64,000 bases of DNA, from contig JADJOM010000003.1 in the NCBI GenBank assembly GCA_016713785.1, forward strand, positions 124,001 to 188,000. The letters are read 5' to 3'. Shown in pieces: positions 1 through 10,842 of this stretch. The notes under the pieces are model-generated. The model searched no databases, was not told the DNA's origin, and saw only the letters and a program-made list of their open reading frames with translations. The stretch is from Gemmatimonadota bacterium (GTDB taxonomy: Bacteria; Gemmatimonadota; Gemmatimonadetes; Gemmatimonadales; GWC2-71-9). The translations under genes and the position numbers were made by a program. The stretch's first letter is position 1, and the number at the start of each line of letters is the position of its first letter.

Positions 1-3000
1 CTCGCCCACGCCGAGCCGGGGCATTTCCAGGAGGTGGATCGGGAGAGCCTGCTTCGCTTCGCGATCCACGCCACCGCCACCCTGAGCGAGATCCGCCTCT
101 CCCTCACCGGCGAGCGGCAGCTGACCGACGGTCGCGCCGCCAGCCAGGTGGCCGCGGCCCTCGCCACCGCGGAGGACACGCCGGCGCTCCGGCGGACCAT
201 CGTCCGGGAGGCGGCCCGCGCCCTGGCGGCGGATGGCGCCGAGCTGCTCGAGGTGGTGCAGCAGCACCTGGCGCTCACCGCCGCCGACGGCGATCACGTG
301 GCGCTGGAGACCCCGCCGCTCAGCGGCGGGCGCCTGCGCTGCGGCCACGAGTTCCCCCCGCACGAGGTGGCGCACCGCTGCAGCCTGCCCGCGGGCCAGG
401 GTCACCTCCTGGTCACCCGCCTGGGCCAGGTCACCGGCTGCGCCGGCATGCTGATGCTGCTGCGCCGCGGGGCCGCCTTCACCGCCCTCGACCAGGAACT
501 GCTGCACCGCGTGGCGGAGATCGCCGAGCTGGCGCTGCTCTCGCGGCTCTCGAACGTCCGCGTGAGCCAGTACGCCGACCGCATCCGGTCGGTCGCGGAG
601 GTGTCGGCCAGCCTGCACCAGTCGCTGCGGCCCGGCGACGCCATGCTCCAGGCCGCGGAGATGCTCCGGCGCGCGCTCGGGATCGGCACCGTGCGGGTGG
701 CCCAGGTCGACGAGGTGTGGCAGGAGATCCGCTTCCCCGTCGACCGGCGGGGCGAGGAGATCCGGGATGGCGGGATGCGTCCCCTGGCGCGGGGGCTGCT
801 GGAAGAGGTCTGGCGCACCGGGCACACCTTCTATTACCCGGCGAACGCGCTCGAGGAACTCGCCGCGCGGGGACTCTCCGTGGACACCCGGCCGCGCTGC
901 CTGGCCGCCGTGCCGCTCCGGACCCGGGGCACCATCACGGGCGTCATCACCATTGAGGAAGAGGACCGCGACCACGCCTTCGAGGCCGAGGATGTCCGCA
1001 TCCTCGAGATCGTGGCGCAGCAGCTCGGGGTCACCCTCGAGAACCTCGACAGCCTGGAGGAGGAACGCCGGCAGCGCATCACCGCCGAGTGGCTGCGGCA
1101 GATGGCCCGCGCCGCCACCGACGAGGAGGCCCGGCCGGGCCGGGTCCTCGAACTGGCCGCCGACGCCGCGTTCCAGGGCATCAGCGGGGTCGCCGCGCTG
1201 GTGAGCAGCCTCGCCGGCGACGCCACCCGCGTGGTGGTGGCAAGCCGCGGGCCGCTCACGCCGGGGCTGGCCGACCCCCTCCCGCTGGCCGGGTCGGTGG
1301 ATGGCTGGATGCGGGAGGAGCAGGGGGCGGTGTTCATCTCGGCCAACCTGTCGCAGGACCCGCGGCTCGCCGCGGAGGCGCAGGCCGCCGCCGGCGCGGT
1401 GGCGCTGGCCGCGGTGCCCATCTGGTGCGAGGGCCGGCTCATCGCGGTGCTCCAGCTGGCGCGGCCGGCCGGGGCCGCCTTTGCCGTCGCCGAGGTGGAG
1501 CGCCTGGCGCAGATCGCGGACCACGCCGGGGCGGGCTACCAGACCGCCGCCGCCGGCCAGGCGCTCCGCAAGTCGGAGGAGCGCTACCGGCGCCTCTTCT
1601 CGGCGGCCACCGACGCCATCTTCACGCTGGACCGGGCCGGCACCATCCTCTCGTTCAACCAGTCGGCCGAGCGGCTGTGGAACGTCCGCAGCCGCGCGGC
1701 GGTCGGCCGGCCGTGGGACGAGGTGCTCGCCTTCGAGGACCTGACCACCGTCGGGGAGCAGTTCCGTCGCACCCTCGCGGGGGAATCGAGCGTCTTCGAG
1801 ACCGCGGTGCGCCGTCCCAGCGGGGAGCGTGGCGTGGTGGCGATCACCGTCTCACCCCTGGTCGAGGAGGGCCAGGTCACCACGGTCCTCGGCATCGTCC
1901 GCGACGTGACCGACCAGCGCCGGGTGCAGGCGCAGCTGCTCCAGGCGGAGAAGATGTCGGCCATCGGCCAGCTGGTGGGCGGCATGGCGCACGAGATCAA
2001 CAACCCGCTCGCCAGCATCCTGGTGAACATGGAGCTGCTGGTGGGTGAGGCGAAGGACCCCGCCCAGCTGGAGTCGCTGCAGGCCATCAAGGTCGAGGCG
2101 GATCGCGCCGCCCAGATCGTCCGCAACCTCCTGACCTACGTCCGCGGACAGGGCTCCGAGCGGGCGGTGGTGGACCTCCGGGAGGCGGTGCGCGGTGCCC
2201 TCGCGCTCCGGCGCAACCAGCTGCTGAGCCAGCAGATCGAGGTGAGCGCCGAGCTCCCGGAGGAGGCCGTGCTGGTCTGGGGCAACACCATCAACCTCCA
2301 GCAGGTGCTGATGAACCTGCTGGTGAATGCGGAACAGGCCATCCGCGGCAGCCGGGGTCGCGGCCACGTCTGGGTGCGGCTGGCCGCCAGGGAGCAGCTC
2401 GCCACCATCACGGTGGACGACGACGGGCCGGGCATCCCGGCGGAGTTCATCAGCCGGATCTTCGACCCGTTCTATACCACCAAGCCGGAGGGGGAGGGGA
2501 CCGGCCTCGGCCTCTCCGTGAGCGCCGGGATCATCGCTGACCACAACGGCAAGATCGCCGCCTCCGAACGGACCGGCGGTGGGGCCCGGTTCCTGGTGGA
2601 GCTGCCCCTCTCCCAGGCGCGGCCCGCGGTGGCGGCGGTGCAGGACCGGCCGCGTCCGCCCCTCCCGGCCGCCCCCGCCGGGGCCCGCCGGGGCCGGATC
2701 CTGCTGGTGGACGACGAGCCCGACATCCGGCGCAGCATCTCCAAGTTCCTGACCCGCACCGGCTGGCAGGTGGACCTCGCCGACTCCGGCGAGGAGGGGC
2801 TCCGCCTGCTCGAGGAGGGGGAGTACGATGTGGTGCTGTGCGACCTCCGCATGCCGGGGATGAGCGGGCATGAGTTCTATCGCCACCTGCAGGCCGATGA
2901 GGCGCCCGCGGTGCAGCGCCTGATCTTCATGACCGGTGACGTGCTCTCCCCCGAGGCCTCGCGCTTCCTGGCCGAGGCCCGGCGGCCGGTGCTCTCCAAG

Positions 3001-3054
3001 CCCTTCGCCCTGCGGGACCTGATGGAAGTCCTGGCCCTCGTGGTCCCGGGGTAG
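1..3054 (+). CDS. GAF/PAS hybrid sensor histidine kinase with receiver domain, 5' end outside window
   Basis: Cytoplasmic hybrid two-component kinase. The frame is open to base 1, so the true start is probably upstream; the first start codon inside is GTG 34, and numbering here is from it. About three GAF-like modules (roughly 45-170, 190-340 and 365-510) precede a PAS domain (517-635). The HisKA box is GGMAHEINNP, with phospho-acceptor His about 653. The HATPase has N-box NLLVNAEQAI, G1 DDGPGIP and G2 GEGTGLGLS. The C-terminal receiver has acidic DDE, phospho-acceptor Asp about 937 in VVLCDLRMPG, and Lys about 989 in LSKPF. There are no membrane segments, so the GAF modules probably sense a soluble or internal signal. 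No output partner is adjacent. Family assignment is firm; the signal is unknown. Confidence 0.95.
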   Translation, partial: LAHAEPGHFQEVDRESLLRFAIHATATLSEIRLSLTGERQLTDGRAASQVAAALATAEDTPALRRTIVREAARALAADGAELLEVVQQHLALTAADGDHVALETPPLSGGRLRCGHEFPPHEVAHRCSLPAGQGHLLVTRLGQVTGCAGMLMLLRRGAAFTALDQELLHRVAEIAELALLSRLSNVRVSQYADRIRSVAEVSASLHQSLRPGDAMLQAAEMLRRALGIGTVRVAQVDEVWQEIRFPVDRRGEEIRDGGMRPLARGLLEEVWRTGHTFYYPANALEELAARGLSVDTRPRCLAAVPLRTRGTITGVITIEEEDRDHAFEAEDVRILEIVAQQLGVTLENLDSLEEERRQRITAEWLRQMARAATDEEARPGRVLELAADAAFQGISGVAALVSSLAGDATRVVVASRGPLTPGLADPLPLAGSVDGWMREEQGAVFISANLSQDPRLAAEAQAAAGAVALAAVPIWCEGRLIAVLQLARPAGAAFAVAEVERLAQIADHAGAGYQTAAAGQALRKSEERYRRLFSAATDAIFTLDRAGTILSFNQSAERLWNVRSRAAVGRPWDEVLAFEDLTTVGEQFRRTLAGESSVFETAVRRPSGERGVVAITVSPLVEEGQVTTVLGIVRDVTDQRRVQAQLLQAEKMSAIGQLVGGMAHEINNPLASILVNMELLVGEAKDPAQLESLQAIKVEADRAAQIVRNLLTYVRGQGSERAVVDLREAVRGALALRRNQLLSQQIEVSAELPEEAVLVWGNTINLQQVLMNLLVNAEQAIRGSRGRGHVWVRLAAREQLATITVDDDGPGIPAEFISRIFDPFYTTKPEGEGTGLGLSVSAGIIADHNGKIAASERTGGGARFLVELPLSQARPAVAAVQDRPRPPLPAAPAGARRGRILLVDDEPDIRRSISKFLTRTGWQVDLADSGEEGLRLLEEGEYDVVLCDLRMPGMSGHEFYRHLQADEAPAVQRLIFMTGDVLSPEASRFLAEARRPVLSKPFALRDLMEVLALVVPG

Positions 3055-3115
3055 GGCGGGTCGGCGAGGCGGTAACCCCTTCGTCCGGCCCGGCCGCCAC
3101 GGTACTTTCGGGGCC

Positions 3116-3931
3116 ATGACCCCCGCTCCCATCCTCGTCCTGGTCGCGCCGCAGGACATCGTCAACATCGGCAGCGCCGTGCGCATCGCCAAGAACTTCG
3201 GCCTGGGCCAGGTCCGCCTGGTGCAGCCCGAGATCTTCGACGCCTGGCGCATCGAGGGCATCGCCCACAACACCGCCGACCTGATCGAGCGGATCACCAT
3301 CCACGAGACCCTGGCCGAGGCGACGGCCGACTGCGTCTGGACGCTCGGGCTCACCGCCCGGGACCGCACCGCCAAGCGCACCGTCTACCGGCCGGGTCCC
3401 GGCGCCGCGGAGCTGGTGGCGCGGGCCACCACTGGACCGGTGGCCTTCGTGGCCGGCCGCGAGGACAAGGGGCTGTCGAACGAGGAACTTGACGCCTGCA
3501 CCGCGCTGGTGACCATTCCCACCAACCCGGAGTACAAGTCGCTCAACCTGGCCCAGGCCGTGGCCATCATGTGTTATGAGACCTGGCTGGCCCGGGGTGG
3601 GGAGCGCCGGCCGATCAAGCCGCCCCGCAAGCCGGCCGAGCCGGCCCCCATGGCCCTGCAGGAGCGGCTGTTCGCCGACTGGCGCCGCGCGCTGTGGGCC
3701 ATCGAGTTCTTCAAGACCCGGCAGCCGGATCACGTCCTGCGCTCGTGGCGGGAGATCCTCTACCGCGCCGAGCTGGACGGCCGCGAGGCCTCGCTGGTCC
3801 GGGCCATGGGTATCGAGATCGTCCGATTCCTGGTCCGGAACGGCCTGCCGCTGCCCCCGGAGGCGGAGGGGGTCGGGACCCCTCCCCCGGACGAGGGGGC
3901 GGGCCCGGCCGACGAGACGAACGCGGAATAA
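3116..3931 (+). CDS. SpoU/TrmH-family RNA 2'-O-methyltransferase, TrmJ-like
   Basis: SPOUT-class, SAM-dependent ribose methyltransferase of 271 aa, closest in layout to TrmJ, which methylates position 32 of tRNAs. Motif 1 is PQDIVNIGSAVRIAKNFGL. Motif 2 (FVAGREDKGLSNEEL) and motif 3 (IPTNPEYKSLNLAQAV) form the knotted SAM site. A helical C-terminal extension after residue 165 and a loose acidic, proline-rich tail follow. ATG 3116 lies 7 nt after TACTTT, a -10-like hexamer, and no Shine-Dalgarno is visible, so it may be leaderless. The TrmJ subfamily call is less sure than the SPOUT call, because a tRNA or rRNA target cannot be told from sequence. Confidence 0.88.
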   Translation: MTPAPILVLVAPQDIVNIGSAVRIAKNFGLGQVRLVQPEIFDAWRIEGIAHNTADLIERITIHETLAEATADCVWTLGLTARDRTAKRTVYRPGPGAAELVARATTGPVAFVAGREDKGLSNEELDACTALVTIPTNPEYKSLNLAQAVAIMCYETWLARGGERRPIKPPRKPAEPAPMALQERLFADWRRALWAIEFFKTRQPDHVLRSWREILYRAELDGREASLVRAMGIEIVRFLVRNGLPLPPEAEGVGTPPPDEGAGPADETNAE

Positions 3932-4007
3932 GCCACCGCTTGGAGTCGGCCCCCTCCCCATTTAGTTTTCGGCGCACTTCTTCCCAACACTTCCCGGAGC
4001 CTGACCC

Positions 4008-4496
4008 GTGGGGCGATCCGCCGCGTACTGGGCCACCAACCTGTACCCCAACCCCCGTCAGGAACCCAAGCCAGCGGCGCCGTACAAGGACCTGCCCGCG
4101 CCCGCGGCGGCACGGTTCCGCCGGCTGCGCGAGGGCCTGCTCAAGCTGCCGGGCGTAGCCGAGCACGTGAAGTACATGGGCACCTCCTGGCACTGGACCT
4201 GGGAATACGCCGTCGGCCACCGGAAGCTCTGCTGGGTGCACGTGATGCAGAACGGGCCGGCCCTGACGTTCACCATCGCGGACTCGGAGGAATCGAAGGC
4301 GCTGGCGGTCCCGCGGCTCCCGGCCGCGATCGGCAGCGCCATCCGCGGCGCGCAGCGCACCGGACCGGTACGCTGGTGTGCGCTGGAGGTGGGCGACCAG
4401 AAGGCTGCCGATGCTTTTCTGAGCTTCGTCCGGCGGAAGCTGGCGTGGGTCGTGGCGGAGACGCCGGGATCCGGCCGGCGGTCCCTGGCCAGCTGA
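4008..4496 (+). CDS. Hypothetical small soluble protein, possibly DUF3788/DUF5655-like
   Basis: Protein of 162 aa with no signal peptide or membrane segment. It has a Trp- and Tyr-rich middle (TSWHWTWEYAVGHRKLCW) followed by a hydrophobic strand and a Lys/Arg-rich C-terminal helix. The pattern of a short helical start, a paired-Trp strand and a terminal helix recalls small uncharacterised DUF3788 or DUF5655 proteins, but I cannot confirm membership by eye. The start is GTG 4008; an AT-rich TTTAGTTTT stretch at 3960-3968 could be its promoter. It is a stand-alone gene just upstream of the act operon leader. Codon use matches its neighbours, so it is probably real. Function unknown. Confidence 0.7.
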   Translation: MGRSAAYWATNLYPNPRQEPKPAAPYKDLPAPAAARFRRLREGLLKLPGVAEHVKYMGTSWHWTWEYAVGHRKLCWVHVMQNGPALTFTIADSEESKALAVPRLPAAIGSAIRGAQRTGPVRWCALEVGDQKAADAFLSFVRRKLAWVVAETPGSGRRSLAS

Positions 4497-4539
4497 CGGA
4501 TAGCGGAATAGTTCACTCGGAATAGGTGTTGTTCGAGGT

Positions 4540-4568
4540 TTGGCCGCGCCGAACCTCGTGACTATACT
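4540..4568 (+). promoter_or_regulatory. Promoter of the act operon
   Basis: TTGGCC at 4540-4545 and TATACT at 4563-4568, separated by 17 bases, form a good housekeeping-type promoter. It predicts transcription from about 4575 and a leader of about 108 nt before actA. The inverted repeat CGAGGTT/AACCTCG at 4534-4558 (11 nt spacer) overlaps the -35 element and could be an operator. Confidence 0.6.
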
Positions 4569-4607
4569 TGTCGCGGCAATCGTTGGTCCCCCAACGCGTT
4601 GCCGTCT

Positions 4608-4623
4608 CGTGAAAGAATTCACA
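4608..4623. promoter_or_regulatory. CRP/FNR-family-like palindrome in the act leader
   Basis: CGTGA-N6-TCACA differs by one base from the classical CRP consensus TGTGA-N6-TCACA. It lies about 35 nt downstream of the predicted start of transcription, where binding would normally repress, unless a second promoter sits nearer actA. The same arrangement occurs before the cupredoxin gene at 14658-14673. Confidence 0.5.
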
Positions 4624-4682
4624 ATAGCGCGGAACCCCCGTTTCCCGCCGGCCTCCTTCCATGCCGGTGGTCGTGAGCGATC

Positions 4683-5273
4683 ATGCGAAAGCTGGCACTC
4701 CTCGGAACTGGTTCGCTGCTGGTGGCGGTCCTCGCCATCGCGGCCGGGCAGGGCACTTCGGTGGCCTCCCAGGGCCCCTCGCCCACGGACACCCTCCCGG
4801 CCTGGACGCTGAGCGCCAGCGACACCGCGGCGCTCAAGGGGCCGCGGCAGCCGGTGTTCTTCCGCCACGACATCCACGTCGGCGTCAACAAGACCCCGTG
4901 CCAGTACTGCCACTCGTCGGTGGGCGAGTCGAGCGAGCCGGGGATCCCGAGCATGGCCACCTGCATGGGGTGCCACCTGATCATCGGCGGCTCCGACTCG
5001 AGCCACCAGGTGGAGATCGCCAAGGTGCGTGAGGCCTTCAACACCCAGAAGCCGATCGAGTGGGTCCGGGTGCACAGCGTCGCGCGGCACGTGCATTTCC
5101 CGCACATGCGTCACGTCAAGGTGCTGGGCGCCAATGCCTGTCAGACCTGCCACGGCGACGTCGCCCGCATGCCGCAGGTCTTCAAGGTGAACAACATCAA
5201 CAACATGGGTTTCTGCATCACCTGCCATAACCAGCGGCAGGTGAATCGTGACTGCACCGTCTGTCACTTCTAG
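4683..5273 (+). CDS. actA: Alternative complex III pentahaem cytochrome c subunit ActA
   Basis: Periplasmic multihaem cytochrome c of the quinol:electron-acceptor oxidoreductase called alternative complex III. An N-terminal hydrophobic helix (about residues 4-22) serves as signal or anchor. Five CXXCH motifs are visible at about 73-77, 94-98, 153-157, 178-182 and 191-195, matching the pentahaem ActA known from Rhodothermus marinus. The last motif is at the extreme C terminus. It is the first gene of actABCDEF. A 121-base GC-rich spacer separates it from actB, the only sizeable gap in the operon. ATG 4683 has only a weak ribosome site (GTGAGC). Confidence 0.95.
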   Translation: MRKLALLGTGSLLVAVLAIAAGQGTSVASQGPSPTDTLPAWTLSASDTAALKGPRQPVFFRHDIHVGVNKTPCQYCHSSVGESSEPGIPSMATCMGCHLIIGGSDSSHQVEIAKVREAFNTQKPIEWVRVHSVARHVHFPHMRHVKVLGANACQTCHGDVARMPQVFKVNNINNMGFCITCHNQRQVNRDCTVCHF

Positions 5274-5394
5274 CGCCGCCGGCCGCGCCGGCGCACGTCG
5301 ATCCGCCGGTGGCGGGTCCGGGCGCGGGGCGCGACGGGTGGCGGTGAAGGGTTCCGGGCTTCCGGCTCACGGCTAACGGCCAAAGGCTCCGTCA

Positions 5395-8394
5395 ATGTCG
5401 AACGAAACACCCCGCGAAGGTCTCGATCGCAGGCGCTTCCTCAAGGTCGTCGGTGTCACCGGCGTCGGCGCGGCGGCCGTCTCCGGCTGCTCGACCGCCA
5501 ACGTCGAGAAGCTGGTTCCCTACCTGGTGCAGTCCGAGGACCAGGTGCCGGGGATCCCGACCTGGTATGCCAGCACCTGCACCGAATGCGCCGCGGGCTG
5601 CGGCCTGCACGTGAAGACCCGGGAAGGGCGGCCGATCAAGCTCGAGGGCAATCCCGACCACCCGGTGAACGCGGGTGCGCTGTGCGCGCACGGCCAGTCG
5701 GCGCTGCAGGGCCTCTACAATCCCGGCCGGATCACCGGCCCGATGGCCCGGCAGGCCGATGGGACGTTCAAGGCCGTGACCTGGGACGAGGCGATCGCCA
5801 CCCTCGCGGGCAAGCTGCAGTCGGCGGGGGGCAAGCTGGCGGTGATCTCCGGCGCGGGGCGTGGCACCTTCTCCGACCTCCTGGCCGCGTGGACCCAGGC
5901 CCAGGGCGGCAAGGTCGTGCGCTACCAGGCGCTCGACTTCGAACCGCTCCGCCTCGCCGGGCAGCAGGTCTTCGGCGCCGCCGAGCTCCCGGTGCACGAT
6001 TTCGCGAAGGCGCGCTACATCCTCTCCTTCGGCGCCGACTTCCTCGACGGCTCCTGGCTCTCGCCGGTCGAGGCCCAGCGCGGCTTCGCGGCCAGCCACG
6101 GCTTCGCCGACGGCCAGATGGCCAAGCACGTCATGTTCGCGCCCCGCATGTCGCTCACCGGCATGAACGCCGACGAGTGGCATGCGCCGCGGCCGGGGTC
6201 GGAGGCCGTCATCGCGCTCGCGATGGCCAACGTCCTCCTGGCCGAGCGCGCCGGCAACCCGGCCGACGCCAACGCCCTCCGCGGCGTGCTCGCGGCCTAC
6301 ACCCCGGAGAAGGCGCAGGAGGAGAGCGGCGTCGGGGCGGAGATCATCCGGCGCGTGGCCCGCGAGTTCGCCTCGGCGGCGCCGGGGCTGGCGGTGGCCG
6401 GCGGCCTCTCCGGACAGCATCGCGGCGCCATCCAGGCCGCGGCGGCGGTACACCTGCTCAACTACGTGGCCGGCAACGTGGGCCAGACGGTCCGCTTCGG
6501 GGCCGACCTCGACGGCGGCGACGGCTATGGCGCGTTGCTGGCGCTGCTCGACGGCATCGATCGTGGCGAGGCGGCGGTGGTCCTGGTGCACGACACCAAC
6601 CCCGCCTACAGCCTCCCCAAGGCCGCCGGCTTCGATGCCCGGTTCGCCAAGGCCGGCTTCCGGGTCTCGACTTCGCTCTTCCTCGATGAGACCGCCCGGC
6701 AGTGCGACCTGCTGCTCCCCAATCACCACGCCCTCGAGCGCTGGGACGACGCCCGGCCGCGCCGCGGGGTGCAGGGACTCATGCAGCCGGTGCTCGAGCC
6801 GGTGTTCCAGACCATGGCCACCGGCGACCTGCTGCTCAAGGTGGCCCAGAAGCTCGGCGGGGCGCTGGCCCCGTTCACGGCGCCGAGCTTCGAGGCGCAC
6901 CTCAAGGCGCAGTGGCTCAAGCAGGTCGGCTCGGACGATGGCTGGCGCCAGGCGCTGGCGCGCGGCGGCCTGTACACTGAGGTCCCTGCCACGCCGGTCC
7001 GGCTTGCGCCCGGCGCGGCCGGCGCGGGGTACGCGGCGCCCGCCTTCGACGGCGAGGCCGGGGCGGAGAGCTTCTACCTCCTCCCCACGCCCTCGGTCTA
7101 CGGCGATGGGCGCTTCGCCAACCGGCCCTGGATGCTCGAGCTCTCCGACCCGGTCACCCGCATCACCTGGCACTCGTGGGCGGAGCTGAGCGTCGAGACG
7201 GCGCGCCGCCTCGACCTCCGCGAGGGCGAGATCGTCCGCCTCGCCTCGCCCTACGGGGCGGTCGAGGTGCCGGTTTACATCCACCCCGGCCTGCACCCCG
7301 ACGTGGTGGCGGTGCCGCTGGGGCTGGGCCACACCAGCTTCGGCGACTTTGCCACCGGGCGGGGGGTGAACCCGCTCGACCTCCTCGACGCCAGGGACGG
7401 CCAGGGCTTCCTGCCCTACCTCGCCACCCGGGTCACGCTGACCAAGACCCGCGGCTTCAAGCAGGTCGCCAAGACCGAAGGCACCACCCGGCAGCTCGGC
7501 CGGGGCATCGCCGATGCCATGACCTTCGCGCAGGCCCGCCAGGGCATGACCCCGGCCCTCGCCGCGGCGGCGGAGGGACACGCCGCGCACGAGATCAATA
7601 CCGAGCGCGAGGTCGAGGCGATCGAGGGCTTCGACGAGGCCCAGCGCGAGCAGCGCAAGCACGGCGCCTACGCCCTCGACAACCCGATGTGGGGGATGGT
7701 CATCGACCTGGCGCGCTGCACCGGCTGCTCGTCCTGCATCACCGCCTGCTACGCCGAGAACAACATCCCCTTCGTGGGCGAGGACGACATTCTCCGCGGC
7801 CGGGAGATGACCTGGATGCGGATCGAGCGCTACTGGGAGGGCGGCGAGGACGGCGAGCCGCTGGAGGCCCGGGTGGTGCCGATGCTGTGCCAGCACTGCG
7901 ACAACGCCCCCTGCGAGCCGGTCTGCCCGGTGTACGCGGCCTACCACACCTTCGACGGCCTCAACGGCCAGGTGTACAACCGCTGCGTGGGCACCCGCTA
8001 CTGCGCCAACAACTGCCCCTACAAGGTGCGCTACTACAACTGGTACGCGTACACCCAGAAGGCCTTCCCCGAGCCGCTCAACCTCCAGCTCAACCCCGAG
8101 GTCACGGTGCGGGCGCGCGGCATCATGGAGAAGTGCACCTTCTGCGTGCAGCGGATCCGGGCGGCGCAGCACGTCGCGCGGCTCGAGGACCGCACCGTGC
8201 GCGATGGCGAGGTGGTGACGGCCTGCGCCCAGGCCTGCCCCTCCAACGCCATCGTCTTCGGCAACCTGAAGGATCCGAACAGCCGGGTGAGCCAGCTGCA
8301 GGGCCACCACCGCGGCTACCATATTCTCGAGGACCTGAACGTGCGCCCGGCCGTGACCTACCTGGCGAAGGTCCTGCACCGGGCGGAGGCGTAA
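5395..8394 (+). CDS. actB: Alternative complex III iron-sulfur subunit ActB (molybdopterin-oxidoreductase-like plus ferredoxin-like)
   Basis: Protein of 999 aa exported by Tat (DRRRFLKVVG followed by a hydrophobic stretch) that carries electrons from the quinol site to the cytochromes. Residues about 40-690 resemble the large subunit of molybdopterin oxidoreductases. Residues about 750-999 resemble a four-cluster ferredoxin subunit, with motifs CTGCSSCITAC, CQHCDNAPCEPVCP, CVGTRYCANNCPY, CTFCVQRI and CAQACP. The N-terminal part also keeps CTECAAGC and a later Cys in ALCAHGQ, the spacing that binds a 4Fe-4S cluster in molybdoenzymes. Whether a cluster or cofactor is bound here is open; the family is thought to lack molybdenum. 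Its stop is followed after 3 bases by actC. Confidence 0.95.
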   Translation: MSNETPREGLDRRRFLKVVGVTGVGAAAVSGCSTANVEKLVPYLVQSEDQVPGIPTWYASTCTECAAGCGLHVKTREGRPIKLEGNPDHPVNAGALCAHGQSALQGLYNPGRITGPMARQADGTFKAVTWDEAIATLAGKLQSAGGKLAVISGAGRGTFSDLLAAWTQAQGGKVVRYQALDFEPLRLAGQQVFGAAELPVHDFAKARYILSFGADFLDGSWLSPVEAQRGFAASHGFADGQMAKHVMFAPRMSLTGMNADEWHAPRPGSEAVIALAMANVLLAERAGNPADANALRGVLAAYTPEKAQEESGVGAEIIRRVAREFASAAPGLAVAGGLSGQHRGAIQAAAAVHLLNYVAGNVGQTVRFGADLDGGDGYGALLALLDGIDRGEAAVVLVHDTNPAYSLPKAAGFDARFAKAGFRVSTSLFLDETARQCDLLLPNHHALERWDDARPRRGVQGLMQPVLEPVFQTMATGDLLLKVAQKLGGALAPFTAPSFEAHLKAQWLKQVGSDDGWRQALARGGLYTEVPATPVRLAPGAAGAGYAAPAFDGEAGAESFYLLPTPSVYGDGRFANRPWMLELSDPVTRITWHSWAELSVETARRLDLREGEIVRLASPYGAVEVPVYIHPGLHPDVVAVPLGLGHTSFGDFATGRGVNPLDLLDARDGQGFLPYLATRVTLTKTRGFKQVAKTEGTTRQLGRGIADAMTFAQARQGMTPALAAAAEGHAAHEINTEREVEAIEGFDEAQREQRKHGAYALDNPMWGMVIDLARCTGCSSCITACYAENNIPFVGEDDILRGREMTWMRIERYWEGGEDGEPLEARVVPMLCQHCDNAPCEPVCPVYAAYHTFDGLNGQVYNRCVGTRYCANNCPYKVRYYNWYAYTQKAFPEPLNLQLNPEVTVRARGIMEKCTFCVQRIRAAQHVARLEDRTVRDGEVVTACAQACPSNAIVFGNLKDPNSRVSQLQGHHRGYHILEDLNVRPAVTYLAKVLHRAEA

Positions 8395-8397
8395 CGG

Positions 8398-9743
<1,346 letters not shown>

Positions 9744-9744
<1 letters not shown>

Positions 9745-10253
9745 TGGCCCGGACCGTCTCCGGCGTGCTCGCCAGCTTCGAGCACATCGACGCGGCCTGC
9801 GACGCGATCCAGGCGCTGCGCGCCCAGGGCCGCCAGAACTTCACGGTGTACTCTGCCGCCCCCAGTCACGAGCTGGAGGATGCCCTCGGCATCACCAGCT
9901 CGCCGGTGCGGCTGTTCACCCTGATCGGCGGCATCACCGGCGTCTGCGCCGGCCTGGGGATGACCTACTGGATGTCCCTGGACTGGCCGCTCATGGTCGG
10001 CGGCAAGCCCATCGCCACCGTGCCCCCCTACGTGGTGTTCATGTTCGAGCTCATGGTGCTGATCGGCGCGCTCTCCACCGTCGCGGGGGTGATCATCCTC
10101 TCCCTGCGCAAGCCCACGACCGGCCTGGCCTACGACCCCAAGTTCAGCGATGACCGGATCGGGATCTTCGTCCCCTGCCCGGGCGGCGATGCCGCCGGGG
10201 TCGAGCGCATGCTCAAGGACGCCGGCAGCGTGGAGGTGCGTCATGCGGCGTAG
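9744..10253 (+). CDS. actD: Alternative complex III membrane subunit ActD (DUF3341)
   Basis: Small membrane subunit of 169 aa. A soluble N-terminal segment (SGVLASFEHIDAACDAIQAL) resembles the usual DUF3341 start. Two transmembrane helices follow at about 55-75 and 95-120, then a soluble C-terminal tail with a ferredoxin-like alpha/beta pattern. ATG 9744 is chosen because it overlaps the actC stop and gives the family's usual length; longer open sequence upstream lies inside actC. Its end overlaps actE by 11 bases. Confidence 0.93.
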
Positions 10254-10842
10254 GCTCGCGACCCTCGGCGCGCTGCTGCTGGCCCTCGGCACGGGCGGCT
10301 GCGACTACTACTACAACGACGTGCCCTCGCCGGATGACCTCATGCACGTCGTGCCCTGGTTCGACGCCATGATCACGAGCCCGGCGGTGCACCCCTACGC
10401 CTCCGCCACCGTGCCCCGCAACACCCCCGCGGGCACCGTGCCGATCACCGGCGGCGAGGCCGACTGGTCGGCCGAGTGGAGCGTGGGGAACAGCACCACC
10501 GCCGACAAGCTGGTCAACCCGCTGGCCGGCCAGCCCGCCTCGGCGCTCGGCGACACGCTGTACAACACCTACTGCGCCGTCTGTCACGGCATCGCCGGCT
10601 ACGCCGACGGGCCCGTCGGGCCCCGGGTCGCCACGCTGCCGCTCATCACCGACCGGGCCATCGCCTGGAGTGACGGCTACATCTACAGCATCATCCGCTA
10701 TGGTCGCGGCGTCATGCCCCGCTACGGGGACCGCGTGCGCGGCCGGAATCGCTGGGAAATCGTGAACTACGTCCGGAAGCTCCAGGCCGACGCCAAGGCG
10801 CAGGCGGCGGCCCAGGCGGCGCAGGCGGGAGGGGCGAACTGA
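10243..10842 (+). CDS. actE: Alternative complex III monohaem cytochrome c subunit ActE
   Basis: Monohaem cytochrome c lipoprotein of 199 aa. ATG 10243 gives a short signal ending LGTGGC, a plausible though imperfect lipobox, so it is probably tethered to the membrane. The haem motif is CAVCHG near residue 110. The axial Met may be in GVMPRYGDRV. The C terminus is Ala/Gln-rich and disordered. ActE is thought to pass electrons on to the oxidase or a soluble carrier. It overlaps both actD and actF. Confidence 0.93.
   Translation: MRRRLATLGALLLALGTGGCDYYYNDVPSPDDLMHVVPWFDAMITSPAVHPYASATVPRNTPAGTVPITGGEADWSAEWSVGNSTTADKLVNPLAGQPASALGDTLYNTYCAVCHGIAGYADGPVGPRVATLPLITDRAIAWSDGYIYSIIRYGRGVMPRYGDRVRGRNRWEIVNYVRKLQADAKAQAAAQAAQAGGAN

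Noticed and set aside
5274..5394. Small gene or RNA between actA and actB
   Set aside because: Only GC-rich palindromic spacer with CGGCTCACGGCTAACGGC-type simple repeats; no promoter or frame.
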